Origin: Paenibacillus sp. HW567
GTDB taxonomy: Bacteria > Bacillota > Bacilli > Paenibacillales > Paenibacillaceae
Assembly (NCBI RefSeq): GCF_000374185.1
Contig: NZ_KB910518.1
Coordinates: forward strand, 1,110,546 to 1,174,545
DNA: 64,000 bases
Reading direction: 5' to 3'
Positions 46,253 to 53,422 of this stretch are shown piece after piece. The position numbers and the translations under genes are program-made. Each line of letters starts with the position of its first letter. Within the stretch, counting starts at the first letter, position 1. The notes under the pieces are model-generated. The model searched no databases. It worked only from the letters and a program-made list of their open reading frames with translations, and was not told the origin of the DNA.

Positions 46253-46278
46253 TTTAGAGATTGGAAGGAGGAACGGCA

Positions 46279-46584
46279 ATGGGCAAGAAGCTGGAAGGCA
46301 ACGGCCAGTGGGTGAGCAGCCCGATTAGTGAGGAACGGGAGCGCCTGCACCGCATCAAGCCGGCACTGGATCAGAAGAAGCTGGAGGAAATTGAGTGTAC
46401 GCTGGCTTTATCGCTGCGGAGTCATGTCCGGGTAACGGTGGTTCTGTTCGATTCTGCTGAGAATACACTGCAAAGCGGCTTTGTGACTTCCATTCACACC
46501 CACTCGCGTGAAATCAAGCTGCAGTGGGCGGAGGAATGGAAATGGATTAACGTGGATGACATTGTTGAGGCTTACATCGTGTGA
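46279..46584 (+). CDS. YolD-like protein
   Basis: A 101-residue protein of the YolD family: KKLEGNGQWVSSPISEERERLHRI, LDQKKLEEIECTL and a C-terminal beta-rich part, VTVVLFDSAENTLQSGFVTSI and IKLQWAEEWKWINVDDIVEAYI. YolD genes commonly lie beside UvrX/PolY translesion polymerases and are SOS-induced; no polymerase gene is adjacent here. AAGGAGG precedes ATG 46279. The LexA-type box upstream fits damage-inducible expression. The molecular role is unknown. Confidence 0.82.
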   Translation: MGKKLEGNGQWVSSPISEERERLHRIKPALDQKKLEEIECTLALSLRSHVRVTVVLFDSAENTLQSGFVTSIHTHSREIKLQWAEEWKWINVDDIVEAYIV

Positions 46585-46611
46585 AGGGGATTGGCTGCGG
46601 CAATATAATCG

Positions 46612-46776
46612 TTATTCACTATAGGGGCTAGGGGCTGTTTGCTCATAAGCGATTAAAGTAACCGCCTTATTTCCGTTCATCCGGGCTAGCGCCGCTTCGG
46701 CCTGACGAATGATCTCCACCGCATCCTCCTGGTTGCCAAACGCTGCTACTTTGTAGCTGTCGCTGTGAATCTCCAT
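46612..46776 (-). CDS. Small protein of unknown function
   Basis: A 54-residue frame: MEIHSDSYKVAAFGNQEDAV, EIIRQAEAALARMNGNKAVT and LIAYEQTAPSPYSE. The alternation of strand, helix with AEAALARM, and strand resembles a compact ferredoxin-like half, and the sequence is not repetitive. AGGTGGGAAG lies upstream of ATG 46776. It is convergent with yolD and divergent from the gene at 46887. Not in a family I recognise. Confidence 0.55.
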   Translation of the reverse strand: MEIHSDSYKVAAFGNQEDAVEIIRQAEAALARMNGNKAVTLIAYEQTAPSPYSE

Positions 46777-46886
46777 TGGGTCTTCCCACCTTTCGCAATT
46801 ATATTGGCCTTTTTATCCGAAAACCATCCAGAAAATCGGAAATATGTGGTATGATTTGGATAACGCTGCGAGAGGAGTGGAAGCTT

Positions 46887-47069
46887 ATGATGATAGAGCC
46901 AAGGCCGCCTCTGGACGGGGCGATGGAAGAAGCCATGAAGCTGAAGCATCAGGAAAAGGAGCAAAAGCTCCTGAACAATGAGATGCCGCGGTTTTTTAGA
47001 GAAGTGGTCGATTTGTTGATTGCGGTTGCGATCATTGGACTGATCATCTATTCGACCAGATGGTGGTAA
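46887..47069 (+). CDS. Small single-pass membrane protein
   Basis: A 60-residue protein with a charged helix (MEEAMKLKHQEKEQKLLNNE), an amphipathic link (MPRFFREVVD), and one transmembrane helix (LLIAVAIIGLIIYSTRWW). GAGAGGAG precedes the ATGATG start at 46887/46890. A strong terminator follows. The function is unknown. Confidence 0.6.
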   Translation: MMIEPRPPLDGAMEEAMKLKHQEKEQKLLNNEMPRFFREVVDLLIAVAIIGLIIYSTRWW

Positions 47070-47093
47070 CGCCCACCTTATACTATGTGAGTT

Positions 47094-47127
47094 GACAGGC
47101 CTCGAAGAGTTCGGGGTCTTTTTCTTT
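47094..47127 (+). terminator. Rho-independent terminator
   Basis: CCTCGAA (47100-47106) pairs with TTCGGGG (47110-47116) around GAG, extended by GAC/GTC, and is followed by CTTTTTCTTTT. Confidence 0.75.
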
Positions 47128-47195
47128 TGCAAATCAAGGAACAGCGTACAAGCAATTGGCGAACAGAGGCATTAACTATATCAGGAGGTGATTAG

Positions 47196-47882
47196 ATGCT
47201 GACTATAGATCAGGTAACACAAAAATCGGCACCCCGGCTGGGCGGTCTTCATCCTGTTCTGCTGGCGGCCGTGAACGCCTTGATACAGCGAAGCTACGCC
47301 AGGGGAGTTCCAATCGTCATAACCGCAGGTATGCGGAGTTTTGCCGAACAGAATGCGCTGTACGCGCAGGGAAGAACGAAGAAGGGCGATATTGTAACCA
47401 ACGCGCGGGGAGGCAGCAGCTACCATAATTACGGCCTGGCGGTTGATTTTGCGCTGCTGCTGCCGGACGGCCAAAGCGTCTCCTGGGATACGAAAAGGGA
47501 TGGGGACGGCGATAAGCTTACAGATTGGCAGGAAGTGGTGCAGGAGGCGAAAAAGCTGGGGCTCGAATGGGGCGGCGACTGGACTTCTTTTCAGGATTAT
47601 TCGCATTTGCAGATGGCTTTTGGACTAACCACCGCCCAGTTAAAAGCAGGCCAGCGTCCAACCGCTGAGCAGGTGAAGATGGCCTTGAGCCGGATCAACG
47701 GAGGTGACGAGCAAGTGAATAAGGATGTGGAAATTACGATCAACCTGAACGGGGCGAAGCTCACCGCCGGGGTACTGGATAATGGAACCACCTATGTCCC
47801 GGTACGGGCATTGGCTGAAGCGCTTGGCGCCAAGGTGACATATGATCCTGTAAACAAAACGGTAAATGTAGAAACTCAATAA
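47196..47882 (+). CDS. M15 family peptidase (endolysin-like) with copper-amine-oxidase-type domain
   Basis: A 228-residue protein. Residues 1-150 form an M15C-type L-alanyl-D-glutamate or D,D-peptidase with zinc ligands His77 and Asp84 in SSYHNYGLAVDF and His137 in DYSHLQM. The N-terminus RLGGLHPVLLAAVNALIQR and AGMRSFAEQNALYAQGR are typical of phage and Bacillus CwlK-like enzymes. Residues about 170-228 are a copper-amine-oxidase N-terminal-like stalk domain (GAKLTAGVLDNGTTYVPVRALAEALGAKV), frequent in Paenibacillus surface proteins. No signal peptide is present, which fits an endolysin. AGGAGGTGA precedes ATG 47196. Confidence 0.9.
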   Translation: MLTIDQVTQKSAPRLGGLHPVLLAAVNALIQRSYARGVPIVITAGMRSFAEQNALYAQGRTKKGDIVTNARGGSSYHNYGLAVDFALLLPDGQSVSWDTKRDGDGDKLTDWQEVVQEAKKLGLEWGGDWTSFQDYSHLQMAFGLTTAQLKAGQRPTAEQVKMALSRINGGDEQVNKDVEITINLNGAKLTAGVLDNGTTYVPVRALAEALGAKVTYDPVNKTVNVETQ

Positions 47883-47952
47883 AATTATCTGCATAGTAAA
47901 TGCACCGCAGGGGAAAATTATCAGCATAAACCACTAAAGGGGGCATTCCATC

Positions 47953-48324
47953 TTGAACAAGCTGATCACCAGCCTTACCTGCGGTACAATACTATCCATG
48001 AGTCTGCTCGGAGTCGGAAATGCATCATCGGCTGCCTTAGACGGCACCCATATGATGAATCAGCAGGGCAATACCATGATGAATCAGACCACAGGAACGA
48101 TGCACAGAAATGAAACCATCATGCAGGACAAAATCCGCTATGGAGATAACACCACCGTCTCTCCGCTATCCAATGGCACACCAACCGGCAGATACCGCAC
48201 AACCAGCACGACCGTTCCTACAACTACGACGAGAACCGGCTCTAACTGGGGCTGGCTCGGTCTGATCGGCCTGCTCGGCCTGGCCGGCATGAGAAGCAGA
48301 AGCGGTGAACGCGACCGCCAATAG
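47953..48324 (+). CDS. Secreted WGxxGxxG-type small protein
   Basis: A 123-residue protein with a signal peptide (LITSLTCGTILSMSLLGVGNASSA), a Met-, Asn- and Thr-rich middle (MMNQQGNTMMNQTTGTMH; TTSTTVPTTTTRTG), and a C-terminal NWGWLGLIGLLGLAGMRSR. The last is a hydrophobic helix ending in basic residues, like the sorting tails of WGxxGxxG-CTERM proteins in Firmicutes. The start is TTG 47953, preceded by AAAGGGGG. The function is unknown. It is probably a membrane-anchored surface protein. Confidence 0.75.
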   Translation: MNKLITSLTCGTILSMSLLGVGNASSAALDGTHMMNQQGNTMMNQTTGTMHRNETIMQDKIRYGDNTTVSPLSNGTPTGRYRTTSTTVPTTTTRTGSNWGWLGLIGLLGLAGMRSRSGERDRQ

Positions 48325-48336
48325 GAGGCGCAAATG

Positions 48337-48370
48337 GCCCAATCAGCATCGGCTGATCGGGCTATTTTTT
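48337..48370 (+). terminator. Rho-independent terminator
   Basis: GCCC-AATCAGC pairs with GCTGAT-CGGGC around ATCG, with small mismatches, followed by TATTTTTT. Confidence 0.8.
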
Positions 48371-48400
48371 GTGTAATCACAGACATAATGGAAATTATGA

Positions 48401-48429
48401 TTGCGCATCCACAGGATACATGATATGAT
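48401..48429 (+). promoter_or_regulatory. Putative promoter of tRNA-Leu
   Basis: TTGCGC (48401-48406) and TATGAT (48424-48429) at 17-bp spacing, 31 bp before the tRNA. Confidence 0.5.
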
Positions 48430-48460
48430 ATTTCTTGTCGCGTTAACTACGCACATACAT

Positions 48461-48546
48461 GCCGGGGTGGCGGAATAGGCAGACGCACAGGACTTAAAAT
48501 CCTGCGGTACGTGAGTACCGTACGGGTTCGACCCCCGTCCTCGGCA
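48461..48546 (+). tRNA. tRNA-Leu (TAA)
   Basis: An 86-nt class II tRNA with the long variable arm of tRNA-Leu. The acceptor stem is GCCGGGG/CCTCGGC, the anticodon loop CTTAAAA gives anticodon TAA, the variable arm is TGCGGTACGTGAGTACCGTA, and the T arm is CGGGTTCGACCCCCG. CCA is not encoded. Confidence 0.93.
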
Positions 48547-48553
48547 CTAGAAC

Positions 48554-48597
48554 AACAAGGGTTTCAGCTCATTAGAGCTGGAACCCTTGTTTGTTGT
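48554..48597 (+). terminator. Terminator of tRNA-Leu
   Basis: AACAAGGGTTTCAGCTC pairs with GAGCTGGAACCCTTGTT around ATTA, one of the strongest hairpins in the window, followed by a T-rich stretch. Confidence 0.9.
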
Positions 48598-48697
48598 TTA
48601 GGAAATTATACAATATAAAAATATTTGGATAACTCCGGAGAAAAAGGGACGAGGAATTATCCGTCAGATTCTAAAAGATCAATCCTGATTTTACTTA

Positions 48698-48744
48698 GCT
48701 GAGCGTTTACATTAGGAAAGGATGATTCCATCTAAACGCTTAGC
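48698..48744. repeat. Inverted repeat at the 3' end of the sensor kinase gene
   Basis: GCTGAGCGTTTA (48698-48709) and TAAACGCTTAGC (48733-48744) are inverted copies with one mismatch and include the kinase stop codon. No T-run follows on the minus strand. It may be a weak transcript end or a protein-binding site. Confidence 0.45.
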
Positions 48745-50479
48745 AGGGTAGGAGGATCTCAATTTTCGTGCCTTGCCCCACTTTAGAATGCACCTTGATG
48801 TCGCCGCCGTGCGCTTCCACGATGGTTTTGGCGATGCTCATCCCAAGCCCGGAGCCGTCCGTCGATTCCTCGGTATTTGTTCCCCGGTAGTAGCGATTGA
48901 ACAAATGATGCAGTGTTTCCTCGTCCATCCCTTTACCATTATCGATTACCCGTATGCAAGCCTTGTCGTTAATCCTGTCTAGAGAGACAGTGATGGTTGC
49001 GTTCGGCTGATTATGCTTCACAGCGTTGGACAGCAAATTGTCCATCAGCCGCTGCAACCAAGTTACATCCGCCTGTATCAGCAAGGGACGCTCCTCCCCA
49101 ATGTAGTGAAACTGATACTCAGACATCGTGGCGTCGTTGACATACTTCAGCACGGAGCAGCGTACCAATTCTACCAAGTCTATCTCCCGAAGCTCCATGA
49201 TTGAATCGCTCTGCTTGAGCTGATGAACCAAAGAAAAGTCGGAAATCAGCTCCAGCATATAATCCCCCTTTTCCCTGATCGTCGTGCCCATGATCCGCAG
49301 TTCCTCTTGGCTCCATTGCTCAGGCAACATCTCCAGCATATACCCATACCCTTGAATCGTGGCCAGGGGCGTGCGCAGATCATGGGAAATCCCTGACATC
49401 CAATCCGCTTGCTCTTTCTCCAGCCTTTTGCGTTCCTTCTCGGTTTGAGCCAATTGATCAGTCATTTGATAGAAGGATTGAATGACTTCCTGATAGAGCC
49501 TGTTGCGGGTTCGCATTGTGCCATTGCGGCGGAATACCTTGCGTTTGTCCTTGGCGGTCAGTACCTCGTCGTAATGCCCTTTGCCCATTCGTTCGAACCA
49601 GCCTGCGAACAGAATCAGTGGCCGCCCATAGCGGTAGCCATGCCAGATAGAAATCGACAGCGCCAAGAGCAGGATCAGACCTGCAATCCAGACGAGTCTA
49701 GGCGTTACCGTTTCCATTACAGGATTCTTCAGAGGGGCTCCTGCTGTATGGGGCGTATAGAATATCCATGTCATTCCGCTCAGCTTGTCCCGATGGGTGA
49801 CAATATTTGCGTCGTAGTTGTCGGGAGACTGCTCGATGGCCAGGATATCCAGCGGCCGATACGCTTTCTGTACGTATGCTCCATCGCCGATACCTTGTAC
49901 GATATGGCTCTTGGGGTCGATCACCTGCAGATAGCTGCCGGTTTCGCGCAGCCGCTGGTCCAAGAGGGGAACCGATTCACTACGCACAATGCCATGCTGT
50001 CCGTAAGCGTCGAACCAGGCTACGAGCTGGTCAAGTTCAGGATTGTGGTAGCCCAGCACATACAGAAGCGGGTCCTGGAAAGAAAAATTCAGTTGAGTAT
50101 GTACAGCATACGGCCCAAGCGTCCGTGTCTCTTGGATATCGAGCAGTTGAGCGATGGAGTAGGAGGTCGGTAGCGTAGGTTCTGGAGTTGTATTGACGCT
50201 ATAAACTACCTCCCCTTCTGCACTGACAACCTGCAGCCACATTCCTTTCTCTTCGATGAGCTTGTTCCACTCGGGAAAGATCTGAAGCGTTCCGTCTTTG
50301 TAATGAGCTTCTTGAGCGATCTGTTGCAGGACGCCAACCGGAAAGTTCCGGCGTATCTCATTACTCGTCATATTCTGGAAAAATATGATGCAGGCAACCA
50401 AGGTAATGGTCACGATCACCAGAGCATAAAAGATCAATTGATACGTGAAGTGGAATGCCATGCGCCGCTGGATCTTCAT
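48740..50479 (-). CDS. Sensor histidine kinase
   Basis: A membrane histidine kinase of 579 residues in the classical HisKA group. TM1 is residues about 10-33 (FTYQLIFYALVIVTITLVACIIFF), followed by an extracytoplasmic sensor region of about 235 residues. TM2 is at about 268-288 (RLVWIAGLILLLALSISIW), followed by a HAMP-like linker. The dimerisation helix carries His366 in MSGISHDLRTPLATIQGYG, and the ATPase core has DNLLSNAVKHN, VIDNGKGMD, GSGLGMSIAKTIV and GQGTKIEI. ATG 50479 overlaps the regulator stop by four bases. The pair resembles those that control cell-envelope stress or antimicrobial-peptide resistance, but the signal is unknown. Confidence 0.92.
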   Translation of the reverse strand: MKIQRRMAFHFTYQLIFYALVIVTITLVACIIFFQNMTSNEIRRNFPVGVLQQIAQEAHYKDGTLQIFPEWNKLIEEKGMWLQVVSAEGEVVYSVNTTPEPTLPTSYSIAQLLDIQETRTLGPYAVHTQLNFSFQDPLLYVLGYHNPELDQLVAWFDAYGQHGIVRSESVPLLDQRLRETGSYLQVIDPKSHIVQGIGDGAYVQKAYRPLDILAIEQSPDNYDANIVTHRDKLSGMTWIFYTPHTAGAPLKNPVMETVTPRLVWIAGLILLLALSISIWHGYRYGRPLILFAGWFERMGKGHYDEVLTAKDKRKVFRRNGTMRTRNRLYQEVIQSFYQMTDQLAQTEKERKRLEKEQADWMSGISHDLRTPLATIQGYGYMLEMLPEQWSQEELRIMGTTIREKGDYMLELISDFSLVHQLKQSDSIMELREIDLVELVRCSVLKYVNDATMSEYQFHYIGEERPLLIQADVTWLQRLMDNLLSNAVKHNQPNATITVSLDRINDKACIRVIDNGKGMDEETLHHLFNRYYRGTNTEESTDGSGLGMSIAKTIVEAHGGDIKVHSKVGQGTKIEILLPC

Positions 50480-51210
50480 CGTTCCTGCGGCTCCTTCACC
50501 AGCTTGTAGCCGAGCCCGCGTACAGTAAGCAGCAGCTTCGGATTACCGGGATCAATCTCGATCCGCTCCCGTATGCGCCGGATATGCACCATCACGGTCG
50601 AATCATCTCCCTGTCCGTTGATCCCCCATACCTTGTCGTAGAGCTGTGTTTTGGAAAATACGATTCCGGGATACTTGCAGAAGTACAGCAGCAATTGGAA
50701 GACCTGTGCGGGGCAAGGAACGGGCTGCCCCTCCACAGTCAGTTCGCCCTCTGACTCGTTGACGGCGAAGCGTCCGAACCGGTAAATCCCCGAATCGGGC
50801 CGCTTCGCCGGACTGTACGTCGAGGCTTCCAGCTCCAGCCGGCGTATGCGCGCTTTAATTCTTGCGGACACCTCCAGGGGATTGAAGGGCTTCGTGATAT
50901 AATCGTCCCCGCCCATGGCGAAGCCTCGCAGGACATCAAGATCGGACGCTTTGGCTGTCAGAAACAGTATATACGGGTTCCCGTATTCACGGAGCTTGGA
51001 GCAGAGCTCTAGTCCGCTGCCGTCGGGGAGCATAATGTCGAGTAGGACGATATCGGGGACTACACGCTGCACTAGGTCGAGGGCCTCCGCATAAGTAGAA
51101 GCCCCGTGCAGATGATAAAACCCTTCCCTGCGAAGCACCATTTGCAGCATGGTGACAATCGAAGGCTCGTCGTCGATGATGGCGATTTTAATATCGGATA
51201 GCTTTGTCAT
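50476..51210 (-). CDS. OmpR/PhoB-family response regulator
   Basis: A 244-residue regulator, partner of the kinase that starts four bases inside its end. The receiver domain has AIIDDEPS, phosphoacceptor Asp58 in DIVLLDIMLPDGSG, and the Lys in DDYITKPFNP. The winged-helix C-terminal domain ends YDKVWGINGQGDDSTVMVHIRRIRERIEIDPGNPKLLLTVRGLGYKLV, the classical OmpR signature. ATG 51210 has AAAGGGTG upstream; the GTG at 51219 overlaps that site. Inverted repeats at 51254-51310 in its promoter region may be operators. Confidence 0.93.
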   Translation of the reverse strand: MTKLSDIKIAIIDDEPSIVTMLQMVLRREGFYHLHGASTYAEALDLVQRVVPDIVLLDIMLPDGSGLELCSKLREYGNPYILFLTAKASDLDVLRGFAMGGDDYITKPFNPLEVSARIKARIRRLELEASTYSPAKRPDSGIYRFGRFAVNESEGELTVEGQPVPCPAQVFQLLLYFCKYPGIVFSKTQLYDKVWGINGQGDDSTVMVHIRRIRERIEIDPGNPKLLLTVRGLGYKLVKEPQER

Positions 51211-51625
51211 TGTTTTCACCCTTTTTCAAAATAGCATACTTATTTTAACAGAACCTAAACGGGGGGAGCGAAATTAAGCTACAGTTCATCGATTCGTTTA
51301 GGCCCCGTTTCAATGAGATTGTTAGGATAGGAATAAGCAGCCAATTCGAACAACTAGGAGGAGGTGATGAGGAGAGGAGTTGTCCTGAGTCGTCACTACT
51401 GTCATTGTACTCATGTCGTCAACAAGCTTACAGCATTCCCGGTCATGTGGGCCCTAAAGTTATTAGGGAGGCCGGACAATGGCCATGGTCCAACCTGGAC
51501 GAAGGATCACGATTATAAACGTAGTTCATGATAAATTACGTAGAAAACAGAGAGCGGAAGGGAAAAGAGATAAGGTGAAATGGTTTTTGTTTTTGATGTT
51601 CAATTTACTAGATGGAGGTTTTAGC
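51211..51625. other. Gap with nested inverted repeats upstream of the two-component operon
   Basis: CCTAAACG (51254-51261) and CGTTTAGG (51295-51302), and AAACGGGG (51257-51264) and CCCCGTTT (51303-51310), form nested inverted repeats about 45-60 bp before the regulator start; they could be the regulator's own binding sites. The rest of the gap contains an AGGAGGAGG at 51356 followed by a 55-codon frame from GTG 51365 whose sequence is unconvincing. I see no other feature. Confidence 0.4.
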
Positions 51626-51784
51626 ATGAGTGAAAACTGGTGCCAACTAGCATTCGAGAGGAAGACCGGGATTAGCCGCGAATTCATGCGGAGCGCACCT
51701 GCGTGTTCACTCTCAAGCGACAAGAACCGGGCGCAACAATTGAAAATGTTGCGCCCAACACTATCGGAGGCTGGAAATGAGTAG
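51626..51784 (+). CDS. Possible 52-residue leader peptide or small protein before CPBP gene
   Basis: ATG 51626 has ATGGAGG eight bases upstream and opens a 52-codon frame (MSENWCQLAFERKTGISREF and on) that overlaps the CPBP start by eight bases. The peptide has two Cys and is hydrophilic, with no signal or known motif. The strong hairpin at 51729-51756 lies inside it. It may be a translated leader that controls the protease gene, or chance coding. Confidence 0.3.
   Translation: MSENWCQLAFERKTGISREFMRSAPACSLSSDKNRAQQLKMLRPTLSEAGNE
51729..51756 (+). promoter_or_regulatory. Perfect 10-bp hairpin just before CPBP protease gene
   Basis: GGGCGCAACA (51729-51738) and TGTTGCGCCC (51747-51756) pair perfectly around an ATTGAAAA loop, 20 bases upstream of ATG 51777 and right before its GGAGG site. 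No T-run follows. It could be a translational attenuator or a residual terminator; a DNA-binding palindrome is also possible. Confidence 0.5.
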
Positions 51785-52460
51785 CCCTTCCGCGTCCGAT
51801 ATGCCCCAAGCCCGGCCTGGCTGGCCAGAGATTCTAACTGCACTGTTCCTCTATCTGATCGGCATTGTTATCCTCGGTCTTTGGATGATGCAAATTCCTG
51901 ATGAGCAAGCCATCTTGCGAATTAACATCGGAGGTGTAGGCAATGGTCTTGTTGGACTCATGGCTTTGTTCGCAGCCTACGCCCTGCGGGTGCGCAATTT
52001 ACGTGCTTTCGGTTTCCGGATGACCGAACGGAAATGGCTGCTTGTGGGAGCCGCCCTCGGTGTTATCGCGTTCGGGGGATGTTTCATTATAGAAGGGGTA
52101 TATTTTCACTTTATCACCGAGCTGAACACCCAAACGGACTTCCAGACGGCGGCGAAAGGCGGACCGCTCTCGCTCTTCGTTCTGATTATCACTGGCGCCA
52201 TCCTCACGCCGCTTAGCGAGGAGTTTGTATTCCGTGGTGTGATTGCCAATGCGTTGAACCGTTACGGAGCATGGGCCGGCGTGGTCGGTAGCGCTGCGAT
52301 CTTCGGTGTTGTTCATGGATTCAGCGTCATCCTGTTAGACGCATTCATGGTCGGCATCATGGTGGGTATACTATTCCGTAAGACAGGCTCCATCTGGCCA
52401 GGAGTCGTGGTGCATATCGTGTATAACTGCCTCAATCTTCTCTATTATAGCATGCTATAA
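51777..52460 (+). CDS. CPBP family intramembrane metalloprotease
   Basis: A 227-residue multi-spanning membrane protein with all CPBP (Abi) motifs: EEFVFRGV at 148-155, FGVVHG with His180, and HIVYN near residue 213. CPBP proteases process prenylated proteins, and many in Firmicutes give bacteriocin self-immunity or peptide processing. Six to seven hydrophobic segments are visible. ATG 51777 follows GGAGG. It lies 500 bp before the orphan peptide gene at 52969, on the same strand but behind its own terminator, so a link is only suggestive. Confidence 0.9.
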   Translation: MSSPSASDMPQARPGWPEILTALFLYLIGIVILGLWMMQIPDEQAILRINIGGVGNGLVGLMALFAAYALRVRNLRAFGFRMTERKWLLVGAALGVIAFGGCFIIEGVYFHFITELNTQTDFQTAAKGGPLSLFVLIITGAILTPLSEEFVFRGVIANALNRYGAWAGVVGSAAIFGVVHGFSVILLDAFMVGIMVGILFRKTGSIWPGVVVHIVYNCLNLLYYSML

Positions 52461-52488
52461 TGGCTGCATATCCCAACCCTGCAACAGT

Positions 52489-52519
52489 AAAAAGGCGCAT
52501 TCAAGTGAATGTGCCTTTT
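52489..52519 (+). terminator. Terminator of the CPBP gene
   Basis: AAAAGGCGCATTC pairs with GAATGTGCCTTTT around AAGT, ending CTTTTC. Confidence 0.85.
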
Positions 52520-52699
52520 CGGTCGGAATTGATTGAGTATAGTCCGGACAAATAAGTTATAATTACCGAATTGGAAATAAGGAATTATATGAGATTTATG
52601 TCTATAATTGATGTCTCCGGGTGAATGCTGGGGTATAACTATACGTCTGCTCATTAAGCTTTTATGGAATTACTTTAGAGCTTCTCTTAGCTATAAGAT

Positions 52700-52945
52700 G
52701 CGCCATATATAGACAAAATGTGATTTTATTGGATGAATATATAATTAATCCGTAATACCAATGTGTTTTTATTTGACGAATTCTTAAGCAATGTGGATGA
52801 AGAAAGCAGATCAATAATTGAAGCGCTGCTTAAAGATATGCTCAAGGATAAAATATGCATCTTTATAGAACATCAGCCTTTATTTAGGGATATATGTAAT
52901 AAATCAATTAACATGGAAGAGACCAATTGTTATATAAATAATTAA
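52700..52945 (+). pseudogene. Decayed ABC transporter ATP-binding domain
   Basis: Two out-of-frame pieces resemble the end of an ABC ATPase. The first (from about 52700) reads RCAIYRQNVILLDEYIIN, like the Walker B stretch, and meets a stop at 52753. The second, 52763-52945, reads VFLFDEFLSNVDEESRSIIE (Walker B and D-loop) and ends with ICIFIEHQ, matching the H-loop strand. Walker A and signature motifs are missing. The AT-rich sequence and position directly upstream of the 42-residue peptide gene suggest a remnant of a bacteriocin exporter. The stretch 52520-52700 shows nothing else. Confidence 0.55.
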
Positions 52946-52968
52946 GATTTTTGAAAGGAGGTGTTTAT

Positions 52969-53097
52969 ATGAATAGCATCGTAACAGTAAGTCCTAATGC
53001 AACTCCGGCCTGCTTAGCAATTTGTTTACTTGTATGTACTGGTACTGCAGAAACAGGCAGTTTTGCGGCATGTGTAGCTCTTCTTCAACAGGTATAG
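52969..53097 (+). CDS. Candidate bacteriocin / RiPP precursor peptide
   Basis: A 42-codon gene with a near-perfect ribosome binding site, AAAGGAGG, seven bases before ATG 52969. The peptide has a short polar N-terminus (MNSIVTVSPNAT) and a hydrophobic C-terminal part, PACLAICLLVCTGTAETGSF then AACVALLQQV, with Cys at 15, 19, 23 and 35. The C-x3-C-x3-C spacing is the spacing of thuricin CD-type sactipeptides, and short leaders occur in thurincin H. The remaining Thr/Ser/Ala acceptors fit thioether formation. No radical SAM, LanM or protease gene is in the window; a decayed ABC ATPase and a recombinase remnant flank it. It could also be an unmodified hydrophobic bacteriocin. The coding call is firmer than the class. 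Confidence 0.6.
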   Translation: MNSIVTVSPNATPACLAICLLVCTGTAETGSFAACVALLQQV

Positions 53098-53107
53098 CCA
53101 CTCATTT

Positions 53108-53420
53108 GAGACAGCGGACTATCTGAAAAACAATCTGTTCGAATACCTTTGACAAGAAAGCATTAAGCCATGTACCTATAACAATCGTCTTGTTTACCTA
53201 AGAACTTTTTTTAATTGGTGTGTTGAACAAAAACTGATCAATTTTAACCCTGTTAAGTCGCTCAAGAAGCGTAAGGACAAAGGCAAGTTGTAAATATAGA
53301 GCAAGAGGTGCTTATAAAGTTGCTTTCCCTTCCTGACAGGGATACTTTTGTTGTTTGGTATGACGTTCAACTATACAGGATTAGCAGATGTCTTCTATCT
53401 TTGGTAAGCATATATACAAA
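53108..53420 (+). pseudogene. Decayed tyrosine recombinase / phage integrase
   Basis: The first frame (from 53114) reads ADYLKNNLFEYL, a stop at 53150, then TYNNRLVYLRTFFNWCVEQK and LINFNPVKSLKKRKDKGKL up to a stop at 53291. This is the core-binding SAM-like domain of XerC/D-type integrases (FFNWCVE...NPVK). A second frame from 53296 continues IEQEVLIKLLSLPDRDTF, the usual start of the catalytic domain, then dissolves. At least one stop and one frameshift make it inactive. It marks an old integration event next to the peptide gene. Confidence 0.65.
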
Positions 53421-53422
53421 AA

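Noticed and set aside
51365..51529. A 55-codon frame after AGGAGGAGG in the gap before the CPBP gene
   Set aside because: The ribosome binding site is good but the translation (many His, Arg, Trp and Cys without pattern) is unconvincing and has no context.
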